DNA of 36,775 nucleotides, from contig CALXZP010000035.1 of the NCBI GenBank assembly GCA_944393255.1, positions 1 through 36,775 on the forward strand. The letters run 5' to 3'. Source of the DNA: an uncultured Clostridia bacterium. Its GTDB lineage: Bacteria; Bacillota; Clostridia; UBA1381. Position 1 is the stretch's first letter, and each line of letters starts with the position of its first letter. The position numbers and the translations under genes are program-made. This document shows positions 15,608-23,469 of this stretch, one piece after another. Under the pieces are notes generated by a model, which saw nothing but the letters and a program-made list of their open reading frames with translations, was not told the DNA's origin and searched no databases.

Positions 15608-16300
15608 TCAGCTGAGCTTAGCCTGGTTGAGCTTTATTCCGGGGCCCATTGTTGATGCTATAACAACGCTTCTGAGATACTGACCCTTCGCAGCCGACGG
15701 CTTAGCCTTGATTATAGCGCCTATAAGTGCGTTGAAATTATCAAGAAGCTTTTCAGCGCCGAATGAAGCCTTGCCTATCGGGCAGTGGATTATGTTTGTC
15801 TTGTCGAGTCTGTACTCGATCTTACCTGCCTTGATCTCGTTTACGGCTCTTGTAACGTCCATTGTTACAGTGCCTGCCTTCGGCGACGGCATAAGTCCCT
15901 TAGGACCGAGCACCTTACCGAGACGGCCTACAACGCCCATCATATCCGGTGTTGCAACAACTACGTCGAAATCAAACCAGTTCTCGCCCTGGATCTTCTG
16001 AACAAGATCCATCTCGCCTACGTAATCAGCACCGGCAGCCTTAGCCTCGTCAGCCTTAGCGCCCTTTGCGAATACGAGCACCTTAACGCTCTTTCCTGTT
16101 CCGTGCGGAAGAACGATCGCGCCTCTTACCTGCTGATCGGCATGTCTTGAGTCAACGCCGAGCTTTATATGCGCTTCAACCGTCTCGTCAAACTTAGCCT
16201 TTGAAGTCTGTGTAACGAGGTTCATAGCCTCCTCGGCGTCATAGAGCTTTGACTTATCTATCAGTTTAACGCTGTCCTTGTATTTCTTACCTCTGAACAT
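15608..16300 (-). CDS. rplA: 50S ribosomal protein L1
   Basis: This 230-residue protein forms the mobile L1 stalk of the ribosome and helps release deacylated tRNA. It has the family features [33 protein letters not shown] and [20 protein letters not shown]1 also represses its own mRNA in many bacteria by binding a site that imitates its 23S rRNA target; such a site is visible at 16317-16344, directly before the AAGGAGG ribosome binding site. It follows rplK by about 70 bases. Confidence 0.96.
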   Translation of the reverse strand: MFRGKKYKDSVKLIDKSKLYDAEEAMNLVTQTSKAKFDETVEAHIKLGVDSRHADQQVRGAIVLPHGTGKSVKVLVFAKGAKADEAKAAGADYVGEMDLVQKIQGENWFDFDVVVATPDMMGVVGRLGKVLGPKGLMPSPKAGTVTMDVTRAVNEIKAGKIEYRLDKTNIIHCPIGKASFGAEKLLDNFNALIGAIIKAKPSAAKGQYLRSVVIASTMGPGIKLNQAKLS

Positions 16301-16316
16301 TATAAAATCCTCCTTC

Positions 16317-16344
16317 GTGGTCCTGCGAGAAAATTCTCTCCCAC
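16317..16344 (-). promoter_or_regulatory. L1-binding-site-like element before rplA
   Basis: On the minus strand the element reads GTGGGAG, a short AGAA/TTCT stem, then CGCAGGACCAC; GTGG and CCAC close the structure. It shares this architecture, and the 11-base AACAGTGGGAG, with the element at 16842-16873. The asymmetric GGGAG/GCA-type internal loop resembles the L1 site in 23S rRNA. It ends beside the rplA ribosome binding site, a position suited to translational repression. Confidence 0.55.
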
Positions 16345-16368
16345 TGTTTTTCTAAAATAATGAAGAAA

Positions 16369-16794
16369 TCAGTCGCCTACTATAACGCCCATGCTCCTGC
16401 ATGTTCCTGCGATCATGCTCATAGCAGCCTCGACCGAAGCCGCATTAAGGTCGGGCATCTTTGTCTCTGCTATCTGGCGAAGATCAGCCTGTGAAATAGT
16501 AGCTACCTTTGTCTTGTTCGGAACGCCCGAACCGCTCTGAATCTTACAAGCCTTCTTGATAAGTACCGCTGCCGGCGGTGTTTTTGTGACGAATGAGAAT
16601 GAACGGTCAGCGTATACGGTAATAACGACAGGGATTATCAAGCCTGCGTCCTTAGCCGTCTTTTCGTTGAATTCCTTTGTAAACTGCATGATGTTTACAC
16701 CATGCTGACCAAGTGCCGGACCTACCGGCGGAGCCGGTGTAGCCTTGCCGGCGGGGATCTGTAATTTAATATAACCTGCTACCTTCTGTGCCAT
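16369..16794 (-). CDS. rplK: 50S ribosomal protein L11
   Basis: This 141-residue protein binds the GTPase-associated centre of 23S rRNA and is needed for the stringent response. It has [20 protein letters not shown] with the flexible proline-rich loop [14 protein letters not shown], and the C-terminal RNA-binding domain ending in RSMGVIV. The ATG at 16794 follows AAGGAGGTG at six bases; the in-frame GTG at 16803 overlaps that site and is rejected. It lies between nusG and rplA. Confidence 0.96.
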   Translation of the reverse strand: MAQKVAGYIKLQIPAGKATPAPPVGPALGQHGVNIMQFTKEFNEKTAKDAGLIIPVVITVYADRSFSFVTKTPPAAVLIKKACKIQSGSGVPNKTKVATISQADLRQIAETKMPDLNAASVEAAMSMIAGTCRSMGVIVGD

Positions 16795-16841
16795 TACGGC
16801 CACCTCCTTAAATATTCATAGCGCCGATATACGCGCTATAT

Positions 16842-16873
16842 GTGGTAATTGCGGGCGTTTTCCGCCCTCCCAC
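16842..16873 (-). promoter_or_regulatory. L1-binding-site-like element before rplK
   Basis: On the minus strand the element reads GTGGGAG, then a GGCG/CGCC stem with a GAAAA-type loop, then GCAATTACCAC; GTGG and CCAC close it. It matches the architecture of the element before rplA. A site of this type before rplK is the known position of L1 autoregulation in other bacteria. Confidence 0.55.
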
Positions 16874-16952
16874 TGTTACCAGAGGGATGTACATTTTTAT
16901 CGGAAGGGACAAGCCCTCCGGATAAATCCTTGTAAAGCCGGATATCCCGGCG

Positions 16953-17477
16953 TCAGTCAACCGCCTGTACCTGCGAGCTGTTTATCTCTACAGACGTTTC
17001 GCGGCCAAACATCGAGACCTTGACCCAAAGCGTTCCGGTCTCTCTGTCGATCTTCTCGATATTGCCCGAAAATCCTTCCATCGGACCGGATCTTATCTCA
17101 ACAAGATCTCCTTCCTTGAAGCCGATATCGGCATGGCGTATCGTATCCACACCCATCTTCTCGACCTCTGCGTCCGACAGCGGCACCGGCTTTGACCCGG
17201 GACCGACAAAGCCCGTTACGCCGCGGGTATTTCTCACAACGTACCAGCTTTCATCCGTCATGATCATCTTGATCACAACATAGCCCGGAAATATCTTTCT
17301 CGAAACGACCTTTTCCTTATCGCCGCGCTTTTCGATCACATCCTCCATCGGAACTTTTACGTCCTTTATGAGGTTGTCCAGACCGCGGTTCTCGACCGTT
17401 TTTTCTATGCTCTCCTTCACCTTGTTCTCATATCCCGAGTAGGTGTGAGCAACATACCATTTTGCTTCTTCAGCCAT
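16953..17477 (-). CDS. nusG: Transcription termination/antitermination factor NusG
   Basis: This 174-residue protein binds RNA polymerase and affects pausing, Rho termination and coupling to translation. The NGN domain (WYVAHTYSGYENKVKESIE, then VIKMIMTDESWYVVRNTRGVTGFVG) and the C-terminal KOW domain (FKEGDLVEIRSGPMEGFSG) are intact. The ATG at 17477 follows AAAGGAGCGG; the longer frame from 17498 is rejected. It is the third gene of the rpmG-secE-nusG block. Confidence 0.96.
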   Translation of the reverse strand: MAEEAKWYVAHTYSGYENKVKESIEKTVENRGLDNLIKDVKVPMEDVIEKRGDKEKVVSRKIFPGYVVIKMIMTDESWYVVRNTRGVTGFVGPGSKPVPLSDAEVEKMGVDTIRHADIGFKEGDLVEIRSGPMEGFSGNIEKIDRETGTLWVKVSMFGRETSVEINSSQVQAVD

Positions 17478-17514
17478 TCTGACCGCTCCTTTCGACAAAC
17501 AATTATGCTTTGGA

Positions 17515-17742
17515 TCAAACTATGTTTGTCAGAAGGGATGAAAGCCATGAGAACAGCATGTCTATCGCGAACAGGAAAACACCTACTATTATAATGAATG
17601 TGATTATAACGATAGTGTTCTGCTTAAGCTGCTCCTTGCTCGGCCATGTCACCTTCTTAAGCTCAGACTTTGTATCCTTGAAATACTTTTTCATTCTGGC
17701 GAAGAAAGGCTTTTTCTTTGTCTTAACATTAGCTTCTGCCAT
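17515..17742 (-). CDS. secE: Protein translocase subunit SecE
   Basis: This 75-residue protein is the essential clamp subunit of the SecYEG channel. It has the amphipathic segment with the SecE signature FFARMKKYFKDTKSELKKV followed by TWPS, and a single C-terminal membrane helix. The ATG follows AAGGATGTG. It lies between rpmG and nusG, the standard order in Firmicutes. Confidence 0.95.
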   Translation of the reverse strand: MAEANVKTKKKPFFARMKKYFKDTKSELKKVTWPSKEQLKQNTIVIITFIIIVGVFLFAIDMLFSWLSSLLTNIV

Positions 17743-17775
17743 ACTTACACATCCTTACCTTACTATAAAACCCGA

Positions 17776-17925
17776 TTACTTTGTTTCCTTATGCAGAGTG
17801 TGCTTTCTGCAGAACTTACAGTACTTGTTCATCTCAAGTCTGTCAGGATCGTTCTTCTTATTCTTCATTGTGTTGTAGTTTCTCTGCTTACATTCCTGAC
17901 AAGCCAAAGTGATCTTAACTCTCAT
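17776..17925 (-). CDS. rpmG: 50S ribosomal protein L33
   Basis: This 49-residue protein (start [19 protein letters not shown]) belongs to the large ribosomal subunit. Cysteines 9, 12, 36 and 39 make it the zinc-binding form. The ATG at 17925 follows a GGAGGTTGACG site. It is the first gene of the block, downstream of the promoter at 18019-18047. Confidence 0.95.
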   Translation of the reverse strand: MRVKITLACQECKQRNYNTMKNKKNDPDRLEMNKYCKFCRKHTLHKETK

Positions 17926-18018
17926 TTTCGTCAACCTCCGTTTTCGTCATGATACTTTTTACAAGAAGCTCCGAATTTTTAATACGCAAAAAAAAAGAAG
18001 CTCTTCTCATTCCAAGAT

Positions 18019-18047
18019 ATTTTATCATATAACCCTATGCTTGTCAA
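18019..18047 (-). promoter_or_regulatory. Sigma-A promoter of rpmG-secE-nusG-rplK-rplA
   Basis: On the minus strand TTGACA (18042-18047), 17 bases and TAAAAT (18019-18024) lie about 95 bases upstream of rpmG. No other promoter of this quality is visible until the one before rplJ. Confidence 0.8.
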
Positions 18048-18130
18048 GTGTTTTTTACGTATTTTACGAAAAAATCACAAAATCATTAAAAACAGCGAAA
18101 TACCTGCCGTGTTTTTGGCAATTGAGCATA

Positions 18131-18170
18131 AAAACGGCGCGGCTGCACGGCACGGCTCCGCGCAGCCGCG
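18131..18170 (-). terminator. Intrinsic terminator after the SurA-N-like gene
   Basis: CGCGGCTGC (18138-18146) pairs with GCAGCCGCG (18162-18170), and the minus strand continues CCGTTTTTATG. It lies just past the stop codon at 18177. Confidence 0.75.
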
Positions 18171-18176
18171 TCAGGG

Positions 18177-18743
18177 TCATTCTTCTATATCGGCCTGTGA
18201 AACAAGCCCGTCTATATAACGGTCATAGTATTCCTCCGCCGTCATCTCTGCATCCTCCGCCTCGCGGCTGCTCAGGAACTCCTCTTCCACCGCTTCCTTC
18301 AGCTTATCCGTGATCAACGCCTGTTCTGAAACAGTCCGGCTCATTTCAATATATTCATCCATCGTGAGCCCACGGCTGTCGGCATAGTCCTTTATGATAC
18401 GGTATGCCTCCCCGTCCTCTTCAAGCAAAGCGAACCGGCCGGCGTTAAGCTCGTCTATCTCGTCTTCCGAAGCTGACAGCCCTCTGCGCTCAGCCTCCTG
18501 CACCGTGACGCACAGACGGATATACCGGTCTTTGATCTCGCTGTCCTCAAGCTCCGGATCGGCCTGTTTCATAAGCGTCAGATATGTATCAAAATCCTCC
18601 CTAGGGACGGCCTCGCCGTTTATGCTGAACGCCGCATTCCCCGTATCCGCTTTATCCCCTGCAATGCGCACTCCCGCCGTTACAGCCGCCGCGGCCGCGC
18701 ATACCAACACCAGACAGCATATGATCCTTTTTGTCCTTTTCAT
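18177..18743 (-). CDS. Exported SurA-N-like protein, no PPIase domain seen
   Basis: This 188-residue protein has an N-terminal signal or anchor helix (residues about 5-28) followed by a mostly helical acidic region. The segment INGEAVPREDFDTYLTLMKQ then repeated EAERRGLSASEDEID resembles the chaperone domain of SurA/PrsA-type proteins. No parvulin isomerase domain follows and there is no clear lipobox. It probably acts outside the membrane as a folding helper or anchored protein, but this is inferred from a weak family resemblance. The ATG follows AGGAGGCGG. It is monocistronic with its own promoter. Confidence 0.6.
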   Translation of the reverse strand: MKRTKRIICCLVLVCAAAAAVTAGVRIAGDKADTGNAAFSINGEAVPREDFDTYLTLMKQADPELEDSEIKDRYIRLCVTVQEAERRGLSASEDEIDELNAGRFALLEEDGEAYRIIKDYADSRGLTMDEYIEMSRTVSEQALITDKLKEAVEEEFLSSREAEDAEMTAEEYYDRYIDGLVSQADIEE

Positions 18744-18815
18744 GAAACCGCCTCCTATTTATTATCCAAGCAGCTGGCCGCGAAACGCTCGTTTCACAGC
18801 CTATCCTATGACCAC

Positions 18816-18845
18816 ATTATATCATATATGAACATTATCTGTCAA
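18816..18845 (-). promoter_or_regulatory. Sigma-A promoter of the SurA-N-like gene
   Basis: On the minus strand TTGACA (18840-18845), 18 bases and TATAAT (18816-18821) lie about 70 bases upstream of the start codon. Confidence 0.75.
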
Positions 18846-18920
18846 GGCGGATATCTCAGCCGCGGATAAAACGATTATACTTTATTTATATTTGTTTATG
18901 AAATGTTTAAACTTTTATTA

Positions 18921-18926
18921 TATAAT
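18921..18926 (+). promoter_or_regulatory. Candidate -10 element for the secreted protein/ABC/two-component module
   Basis: TATAAT lies at 18921-18926, but the correctly spaced -35 position holds only a weak match (around 18897-18903). If used, transcription would start near 18933, just before the structured leader. Confidence 0.35.
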
Positions 18927-18952
18927 CTTTAATGAGGACAGGTAGAATATAC

Positions 18953-19053
18953 TTGTAAGACGGAAGCTTACAAAACTCCTAAGGCCGGGCGCGGGGGACG
19001 GCGGCGTATCCGCCCCTCCCGATGTGCCGGCGCGAGCCGCATGAGGTTTCCGT
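18953..19053 (+). promoter_or_regulatory. GC-rich structured leader with possible pseudoknot
   Basis: This 100-base element precedes the secreted-protein gene. TTGTAAG/CTTACAA (18953-18959 with 18967-18973) forms a hairpin whose loop ACGGAAG (18960-18966) is complementary, with one G-T pair, to TTTCCGT at 19047-19053. Between them GCCGG/CCGGC (18984-18988 with 19027-19031) encloses a hairpin at 18992-19021 topped by GGCGG/CCGCC. I do not recognise it as a known riboswitch class. It could be a cis-regulatory RNA. Confidence 0.45.
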
Positions 19054-19102
19054 TATATTACTGCTTATACAGCAAATACAGATCAAAGAAAGGGAGATCA
19101 CT

Positions 19103-20056
19103 ATGAAAAAGAAAAATATTGCAGCTGTCTGCGCAGTGGCAGGCGTATGTGTTCTGACCTCGGCAGCTTTCGCAAGCTATCAGACGGCAAACGGCTATGA
19201 TACGCTAAAGAAGTCGCTTCTTAATTCTATCGACTATACAAACTGCACAGTAACGGGAGCCGTAAAGGTCTCATTTGACGGGACGGAGCTTGTTTCGGGA
19301 TCGTACGGACTTGAAGCCGATTACCCCAATCAGCGCTCGCACACCTTTTCTTCTTCTTCGGCGCCACAGCTCGACAGTGAAGACTACACACTCCACACAT
19401 ACGAGGACAACGGCTACTATTATTACCAGCACTTCAACGAGGACGGAGAAGCTGACGGTCTTACCCGCCACGAGCTTGCCAGCGACCCGCAGCAAACGCT
19501 GCTCGGTATCAGTGAAGGCGACAGGAACACAGCCGACAAGGTGATACGGTTCATGGAGCTTGCGGCAGATACGGTAGTGGGCGACCTCAGAAACAATTTC
19601 GTATGTACCGAGGACGCTGACGATCACGCAACGTACAGCATCACTCTCGACTCGGTGCAGATACCTGAGATCATAAACGCCGGTCTGAGCATGATGTTTT
19701 CGATAGCCAATACGGAATCGACCTATATCACATATGATGAGAACGGAGAACCGACGGTAGTATCATACGATGAAAACGATCTCGAATATTACATCCTCCG
19801 GCTCGGTACTGATCCCGTGGTCGATAATCTCACACTCAGCTTCACCGCCGGAAAAGACGGGAACTTCCGCGACGGCAACGCTGCAGTATCATTCAAGGGA
19901 ACAGACGCCGACGGCAGCGAGCACACGATGACATTTGACGTTGAGCTGAGCTTCTCGGATATCGGCACGACCTCAGTCACTCCCCCTTCGGAGCTTGGTA
20001 TTGACATATACGAATACAGCGACTACGACGGCAGCCTTACAAAAGTAACATTCTGA
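19103..20056 (+). CDS. Secreted protein of unknown function
   Basis: This 317-residue protein has a signal peptide (MKKKNIAAVCAVAGVCVLTS, likely cleaved after AFA near residue 24). The mature part is acidic and rich in Asp, Thr, Ser and Tyr, with many short strands predicted by the alternating pattern (SYGLEADYP, TLHTYEDNGYYYY, ITLDSVQIPEI), so it is probably a beta-rich extracellular domain. I recognise no family. The ATG at 19103 follows AAAGGGAGATC; an upstream frame start at 19022 lacks such a site. Forty-four bases separate it from the ABC ATPase gene, so it probably forms an operon with the ABC transporter and two-component pair, perhaps as a sensor or substrate-related protein. Confidence 0.75.
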   Translation: MKKKNIAAVCAVAGVCVLTSAAFASYQTANGYDTLKKSLLNSIDYTNCTVTGAVKVSFDGTELVSGSYGLEADYPNQRSHTFSSSSAPQLDSEDYTLHTYEDNGYYYYQHFNEDGEADGLTRHELASDPQQTLLGISEGDRNTADKVIRFMELAADTVVGDLRNNFVCTEDADDHATYSITLDSVQIPEIINAGLSMMFSIANTESTYITYDENGEPTVVSYDENDLEYYILRLGTDPVVDNLTLSFTAGKDGNFRDGNAAVSFKGTDADGSEHTMTFDVELSFSDIGTTSVTPPSELGIDIYEYSDYDGSLTKVTF

Positions 20057-20100
20057 TAAGTTCTCGCTGAAAGATAAGTTGAAATTTAGGAGGAGTTTTA

Positions 20101-20814
20101 ATGATAAGGATTTCCGGTCTTACAAAGCTTTATAAAAACAAACGCGGGATACGCAATATATCGCTGACCGTTAAAACAGGCGATATCCTCGGTCTGCTCG
20201 GGCCAAACGGCTCGGGCAAGACCACTCTTATGAAGGCGATGCTCTCACTCATCCGGGAGGACAGCGGCACGATAGAGGTGGACGGCAAAGCGCTTCATGA
20301 AAATTTTGAGGAGATAATGACAAAGACCGGCGCGCTCATAGAGTCGCCGGCAATATACAAGGATCTGACCGCATACCAAAATCTCAAGCTCGCGGCGCGC
20401 AGCCGCGGCGATATCTCGGACATAGACAGGATCCTGAAGGTGGTTCATCTCGAACAGTACAGAAACGACAAGGCGGGGCGCTTTTCGCTCGGTATGAAGC
20501 AGCGCCTCGGTCTTGCCGCAGCGCTTATGGGCTCTCCCGAGATAGTTATACTCGACGAGCCTGTTAACGGGCTGGATATAGAGGGCGTGGTAGAGATACG
20601 CGAATATATCAAGTCTATGAACGAAAAATACAACACCACCTTCGTTATCTCGAGCCATATCGCATCCGAGATCGAAAAGCTTAGCACTCAGACAGCGGTC
20701 ATTTATGACGGCGAGCTTGTCTCGCTCGACAGCACCCAGCATATAATGTCGCTTTATCCGTCTATGGAGGACTATTTCCTTGAAAAGGTACACGAGAGGA
20801 GGGGCGGCATATGA
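20101..20814 (+). CDS. ABC transporter ATP-binding protein (BcrA/antimicrobial-export type)
   Basis: This 237-residue ATPase has Walker A GPNGSGKT (34-41), signature FSLGMKQ (128-134), Walker B IVILDEP (148-154) and the H-loop His186. Sequence and length resemble subunits of the bacitracin/lantibiotic-resistance group. It would power the permease encoded next, whose start overlaps its stop as ATGA. The neighbouring kinase and regulator suggest control by an envelope or peptide signal. Substrate unknown. The ATG follows AGGAGTTTTA. Confidence 0.9.
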   Translation: MIRISGLTKLYKNKRGIRNISLTVKTGDILGLLGPNGSGKTTLMKAMLSLIREDSGTIEVDGKALHENFEEIMTKTGALIESPAIYKDLTAYQNLKLAARSRGDISDIDRILKVVHLEQYRNDKAGRFSLGMKQRLGLAAALMGSPEIVILDEPVNGLDIEGVVEIREYIKSMNEKYNTTFVISSHIASEIEKLSTQTAVIYDGELVSLDSTQHIMSLYPSMEDYFLEKVHERRGGI

Positions 20815-21554
20815 ACAGAACTTTATTCGCTTTGAAAAAAGAGCTTTTCAAGCTCGCGCACAGAAAAAAATACATAGTGTTCATATTGATAGGCGCGGCG
20901 GTATCGATGGTACGCTGGGGAGGCTCAGCCCTTATCGCACGCATCACCGACGGACAGATCGCGGTGAAAACCAATATGACGCTTGAAATGCTGCCGTTTG
21001 CGGTAGAAGTGCTCGTGCCGATCATAATGTTCATAGCGGCCGCAGATCTTTTTACCCACGAATTCTCGGCAGATACACTTAAAATGTGTATGATGCAGCC
21101 GGTATCAAGATTTAAGCTGCTTACCGCCAAGGCCGCGGCAGTTGTTATTACCGGCGCGGCGTCCCTGATGGTCATGTACATCGTGAACATTGTGATACAG
21201 CTGCTCTCCGGCGGCTCGCTGGCGCAGGCTCCGGTCACGCTGCTCGCATATATAATAGACATTCTTCCGCTGATAGGTATCGCTTTTTTGGGAATATTGA
21301 TAAATGTATGTCTTAAAGGCTCGGCATCGGCTATGCTGCTCTGTCTGGCCGTTTACGCAGCCATGAAGTATCTGGGGCTTTATGTGGCGGGTTCGGAATC
21401 GTTCCTGTTCACGGCAAGCGCAAAGCTGCATATCATGATACTGGGTCAGGCGCTGCCTATGCGTATATTGATGTATAAAATGGGTATTTTATTCGGAAGC
21501 ATATTGATTTTATATTCATTATCATATATAATATTTGATAAGAAGAATGTTTAA
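20811..21554 (+). CDS. ABC-2-type permease
   Basis: This 247-residue membrane protein has about six hydrophobic segments and a positively charged N-terminus (FALKKELFKLAHRKKYIVF), typical of permeases partnered with BcrA-type ATPases. It has no other recognisable domain. The gene overlaps the ATPase gene by four bases (ATGA) and has AGGAGGGGCGG within the ATPase gene's end. The histidine kinase gene follows after 14 bases. Confidence 0.85.
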   Translation: MNRTLFALKKELFKLAHRKKYIVFILIGAAVSMVRWGGSALIARITDGQIAVKTNMTLEMLPFAVEVLVPIIMFIAAADLFTHEFSADTLKMCMMQPVSRFKLLTAKAAAVVITGAASLMVMYIVNIVIQLLSGGSLAQAPVTLLAYIIDILPLIGIAFLGILINVCLKGSASAMLLCLAVYAAMKYLGLYVAGSESFLFTASAKLHIMILGQALPMRILMYKMGILFGSILILYSLSYIIFDKKNV

Positions 21555-21568
21555 AGGATGTTGACGCG

Positions 21569-22774
21569 ATGAAGATACGCCAGAGATTCGGTTACTACAA
21601 CCTTATAATGCTTATAACGCCTATAACTCTTATAGGCGTTGTTTCCGTTCTGTTCCTTATCATATTTATGATAAAATTCCCTGCCGGAACAGAATACTTT
21701 TCACGCGCCGCGCTCATAAACCCCTTTAACCTCATGAACGCAATAGGCAGCTTCTTCTCCGGCAACCCGACTGCGATAATGTATGTTTTCATATACATTA
21801 TCATATGCATAGCCATCTGCTCGGTCACGAACACGATAATAACAAGACGCATGGCGTCCGAATTTGAAAAGCCTCTTCGCGAGCTGCGCAGCAATATGGA
21901 TACCATACGGAACGGGGATCTGAACTTTGAAGTTATGGGCAGCGAGCTTGACGAGATAGACGACCTTTGCGAAGGGTTCGATTCCATGCGCCGCGCTCTC
22001 GTATATTCGCGTGAAAAGGAGATACGGCTCAAGCATGAACGGAATATGCTTATCGCCAATATATCGCACGACCTCAAAACGCCCGTGACCTCCATACAGG
22101 GGTATATAGACGGAATAAACGACGGTGTCGCCGATACGCCCGAAAAGCTCAGGCGCTATCTCAACACGATAAAATTCAAGGCCGGCGTTATAGACGAGCT
22201 GGTTTCCAATCTCTCCACCTTTTCAAAGCTGGAGCTTTCAAGGCTCGATTTTAATATGAGCCCCGGCGATCTGCGCGATCTCGTGCTTGACGTTACCGAC
22301 AGCTACAAGATAGATTTTGAACGGGCCGGAGCCGCGCTTGAGACCGATATCTGCACAGCGCCGCTGCCGGTGCAGATAGACGGAGAAAAAATACGGCGCG
22401 TACTGAGCAATCTTATAGACAATTCACTCAAATACCGCCGCGCCGAAAATGCCGCCGTGAAAATATCCTGCTTTACGGATGAGGGCAACGCCTATATTAC
22501 CGTACAGGACAACGGCATAGGCATTGAGCCTAAGGAGCTTAACAGAGTGTTCGAGAGCTTTTACAGGACAGACCGCTCAAGGACCTCTCAGGTCAAGGGC
22601 AACGGTCTGGGGCTAAGCATCGCCAAGCAGATAACCGAAAAGCACGGCGGACGGCTGTGGCTCAGGAGCGAGGGAATAAACAAAGGCGCTACAGCAACTA
22701 TATGCCTTCCGCTGACAGCGGATCATGACGAAGGGACGGGAGATAATGAAAAAGATACTTATAATAGAGGATGA
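21569..22774 (+). CDS. Sensor histidine kinase
   Basis: This 401-residue kinase has two membrane helices (about 12-36 and 70-93) with a short 33-residue extracytoplasmic loop, a HAMP domain (about 94-146), a HisKA domain with phospho-acceptor His167 (NISHDLKTPVTS), and an ATPase domain with N box Asn281/Asn285, DNGIGIE and GNGLGLS (344-350). The short outside loop suggests sensing within the membrane or through the ABC transporter, as in Bce-like and other intramembrane-sensing systems. It precedes its response regulator, the reverse of the commoner order, and overlaps it by 29 bases. All catalytic motifs are intact. Confidence 0.93.
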   Translation: MKIRQRFGYYNLIMLITPITLIGVVSVLFLIIFMIKFPAGTEYFSRAALINPFNLMNAIGSFFSGNPTAIMYVFIYIIICIAICSVTNTIITRRMASEFEKPLRELRSNMDTIRNGDLNFEVMGSELDEIDDLCEGFDSMRRALVYSREKEIRLKHERNMLIANISHDLKTPVTSIQGYIDGINDGVADTPEKLRRYLNTIKFKAGVIDELVSNLSTFSKLELSRLDFNMSPGDLRDLVLDVTDSYKIDFERAGAALETDICTAPLPVQIDGEKIRRVLSNLIDNSLKYRRAENAAVKISCFTDEGNAYITVQDNGIGIEPKELNRVFESFYRTDRSRTSQVKGNGLGLSIAKQITEKHGGRLWLRSEGINKGATATICLPLTADHDEGTGDNEKDTYNRG

Positions 22775-23420
22775 CAAAGAGATAGCGGAGCTGGAGCGCG
22801 ATTATCTTACGATAAACGGCTTTGAATGCGATATAGAAGGCTGGGGCAGCACGGGTCTGAACGCCGCTCTGACAGGCGGCTACGACCTGTTTATAATAGA
22901 TATAATGCTGCCCGGCATGGACGGCTTTGAGATAGTTTCAAGGATACGCGAAAAACTGCGCACGCCCGTTATACTGCTTTCCGCAAAAAGCGAGGACATA
23001 GACAAGATACGCGGTCTCGGGCTCGGCGCAGACGACTACATGACGAAGCCGTTCAGCCCGAACGAGCTGGTAGCGCGCGCAAAAGCGCACATAGCGCGCT
23101 ATGAGGCCCTTACCCAGCCGGCAGCGCACAGGATATCAGTCCGCTCGCTTGAGATAGATCCCGACGCGCGAACGGTCATGATAAACGGAAAAAATGTAAC
23201 TATGACAGCAAAGGAATTCGACCTGCTGTGCTTTCTCGCGTCGAACCCCAACAGGGCGTTCTCAAAGGAGCATCTTTTCGACAGGATATGGGGTATGGAC
23301 GCAGTGGGCGATGTTTCGACCGTTGCGGTACATATCCAGCGCATACGCGAAAAGCTCTCGGTCAGCGGTGAAAAATTCATAGACACCGTATGGGGCGTAG
23401 GCTACAAATTCACGAAATAA
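22746..23420 (+). CDS. OmpR-family response regulator
   Basis: This 224-residue regulator has a receiver domain with acidic pocket Glu8-Asp9-Asp10, phospho-acceptor Asp52 (IIDIMLPG), Ser79 and Lys101, and a C-terminal winged-helix domain with GYKFTK at the end. It should be phosphorylated by the upstream kinase and control the ABC genes. The ATG at 22746 follows GACGGGAGATA inside the kinase gene's end; the frame start at 22725 is less likely. A terminator follows directly. Confidence 0.93.
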   Translation: MKKILIIEDDKEIAELERDYLTINGFECDIEGWGSTGLNAALTGGYDLFIIDIMLPGMDGFEIVSRIREKLRTPVILLSAKSEDIDKIRGLGLGADDYMTKPFSPNELVARAKAHIARYEALTQPAAHRISVRSLEIDPDARTVMINGKNVTMTAKEFDLLCFLASNPNRAFSKEHLFDRIWGMDAVGDVSTVAVHIQRIREKLSVSGEKFIDTVWGVGYKFTK

Positions 23421-23422
23421 AA

Positions 23423-23465
23423 CGGCGCGGCAGCCGTATGGATAAAAGCTGCCGCGCCGAAACCG
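23423..23465. terminator. Bidirectional terminator between two convergent genes
   Basis: CGGCGCGGCAGC (23423-23434) and GCTGCCGCGCCG (23448-23459) form a perfect 12-base stem. On the minus strand TTTTATTT follows; on the plus strand the T-rich stretch begins slightly later. It lies between the response regulator and the convergent GT-C gene and may serve both. Confidence 0.7.
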
Positions 23466-23469
23466 TTAT

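Noticed and set aside
18953..19053. Cyclic di-AMP riboswitch before the secreted-protein gene
   Set aside because: GCGGGGGAC recalls part of that class, but the other conserved segments are missing, so the element was left unassigned.
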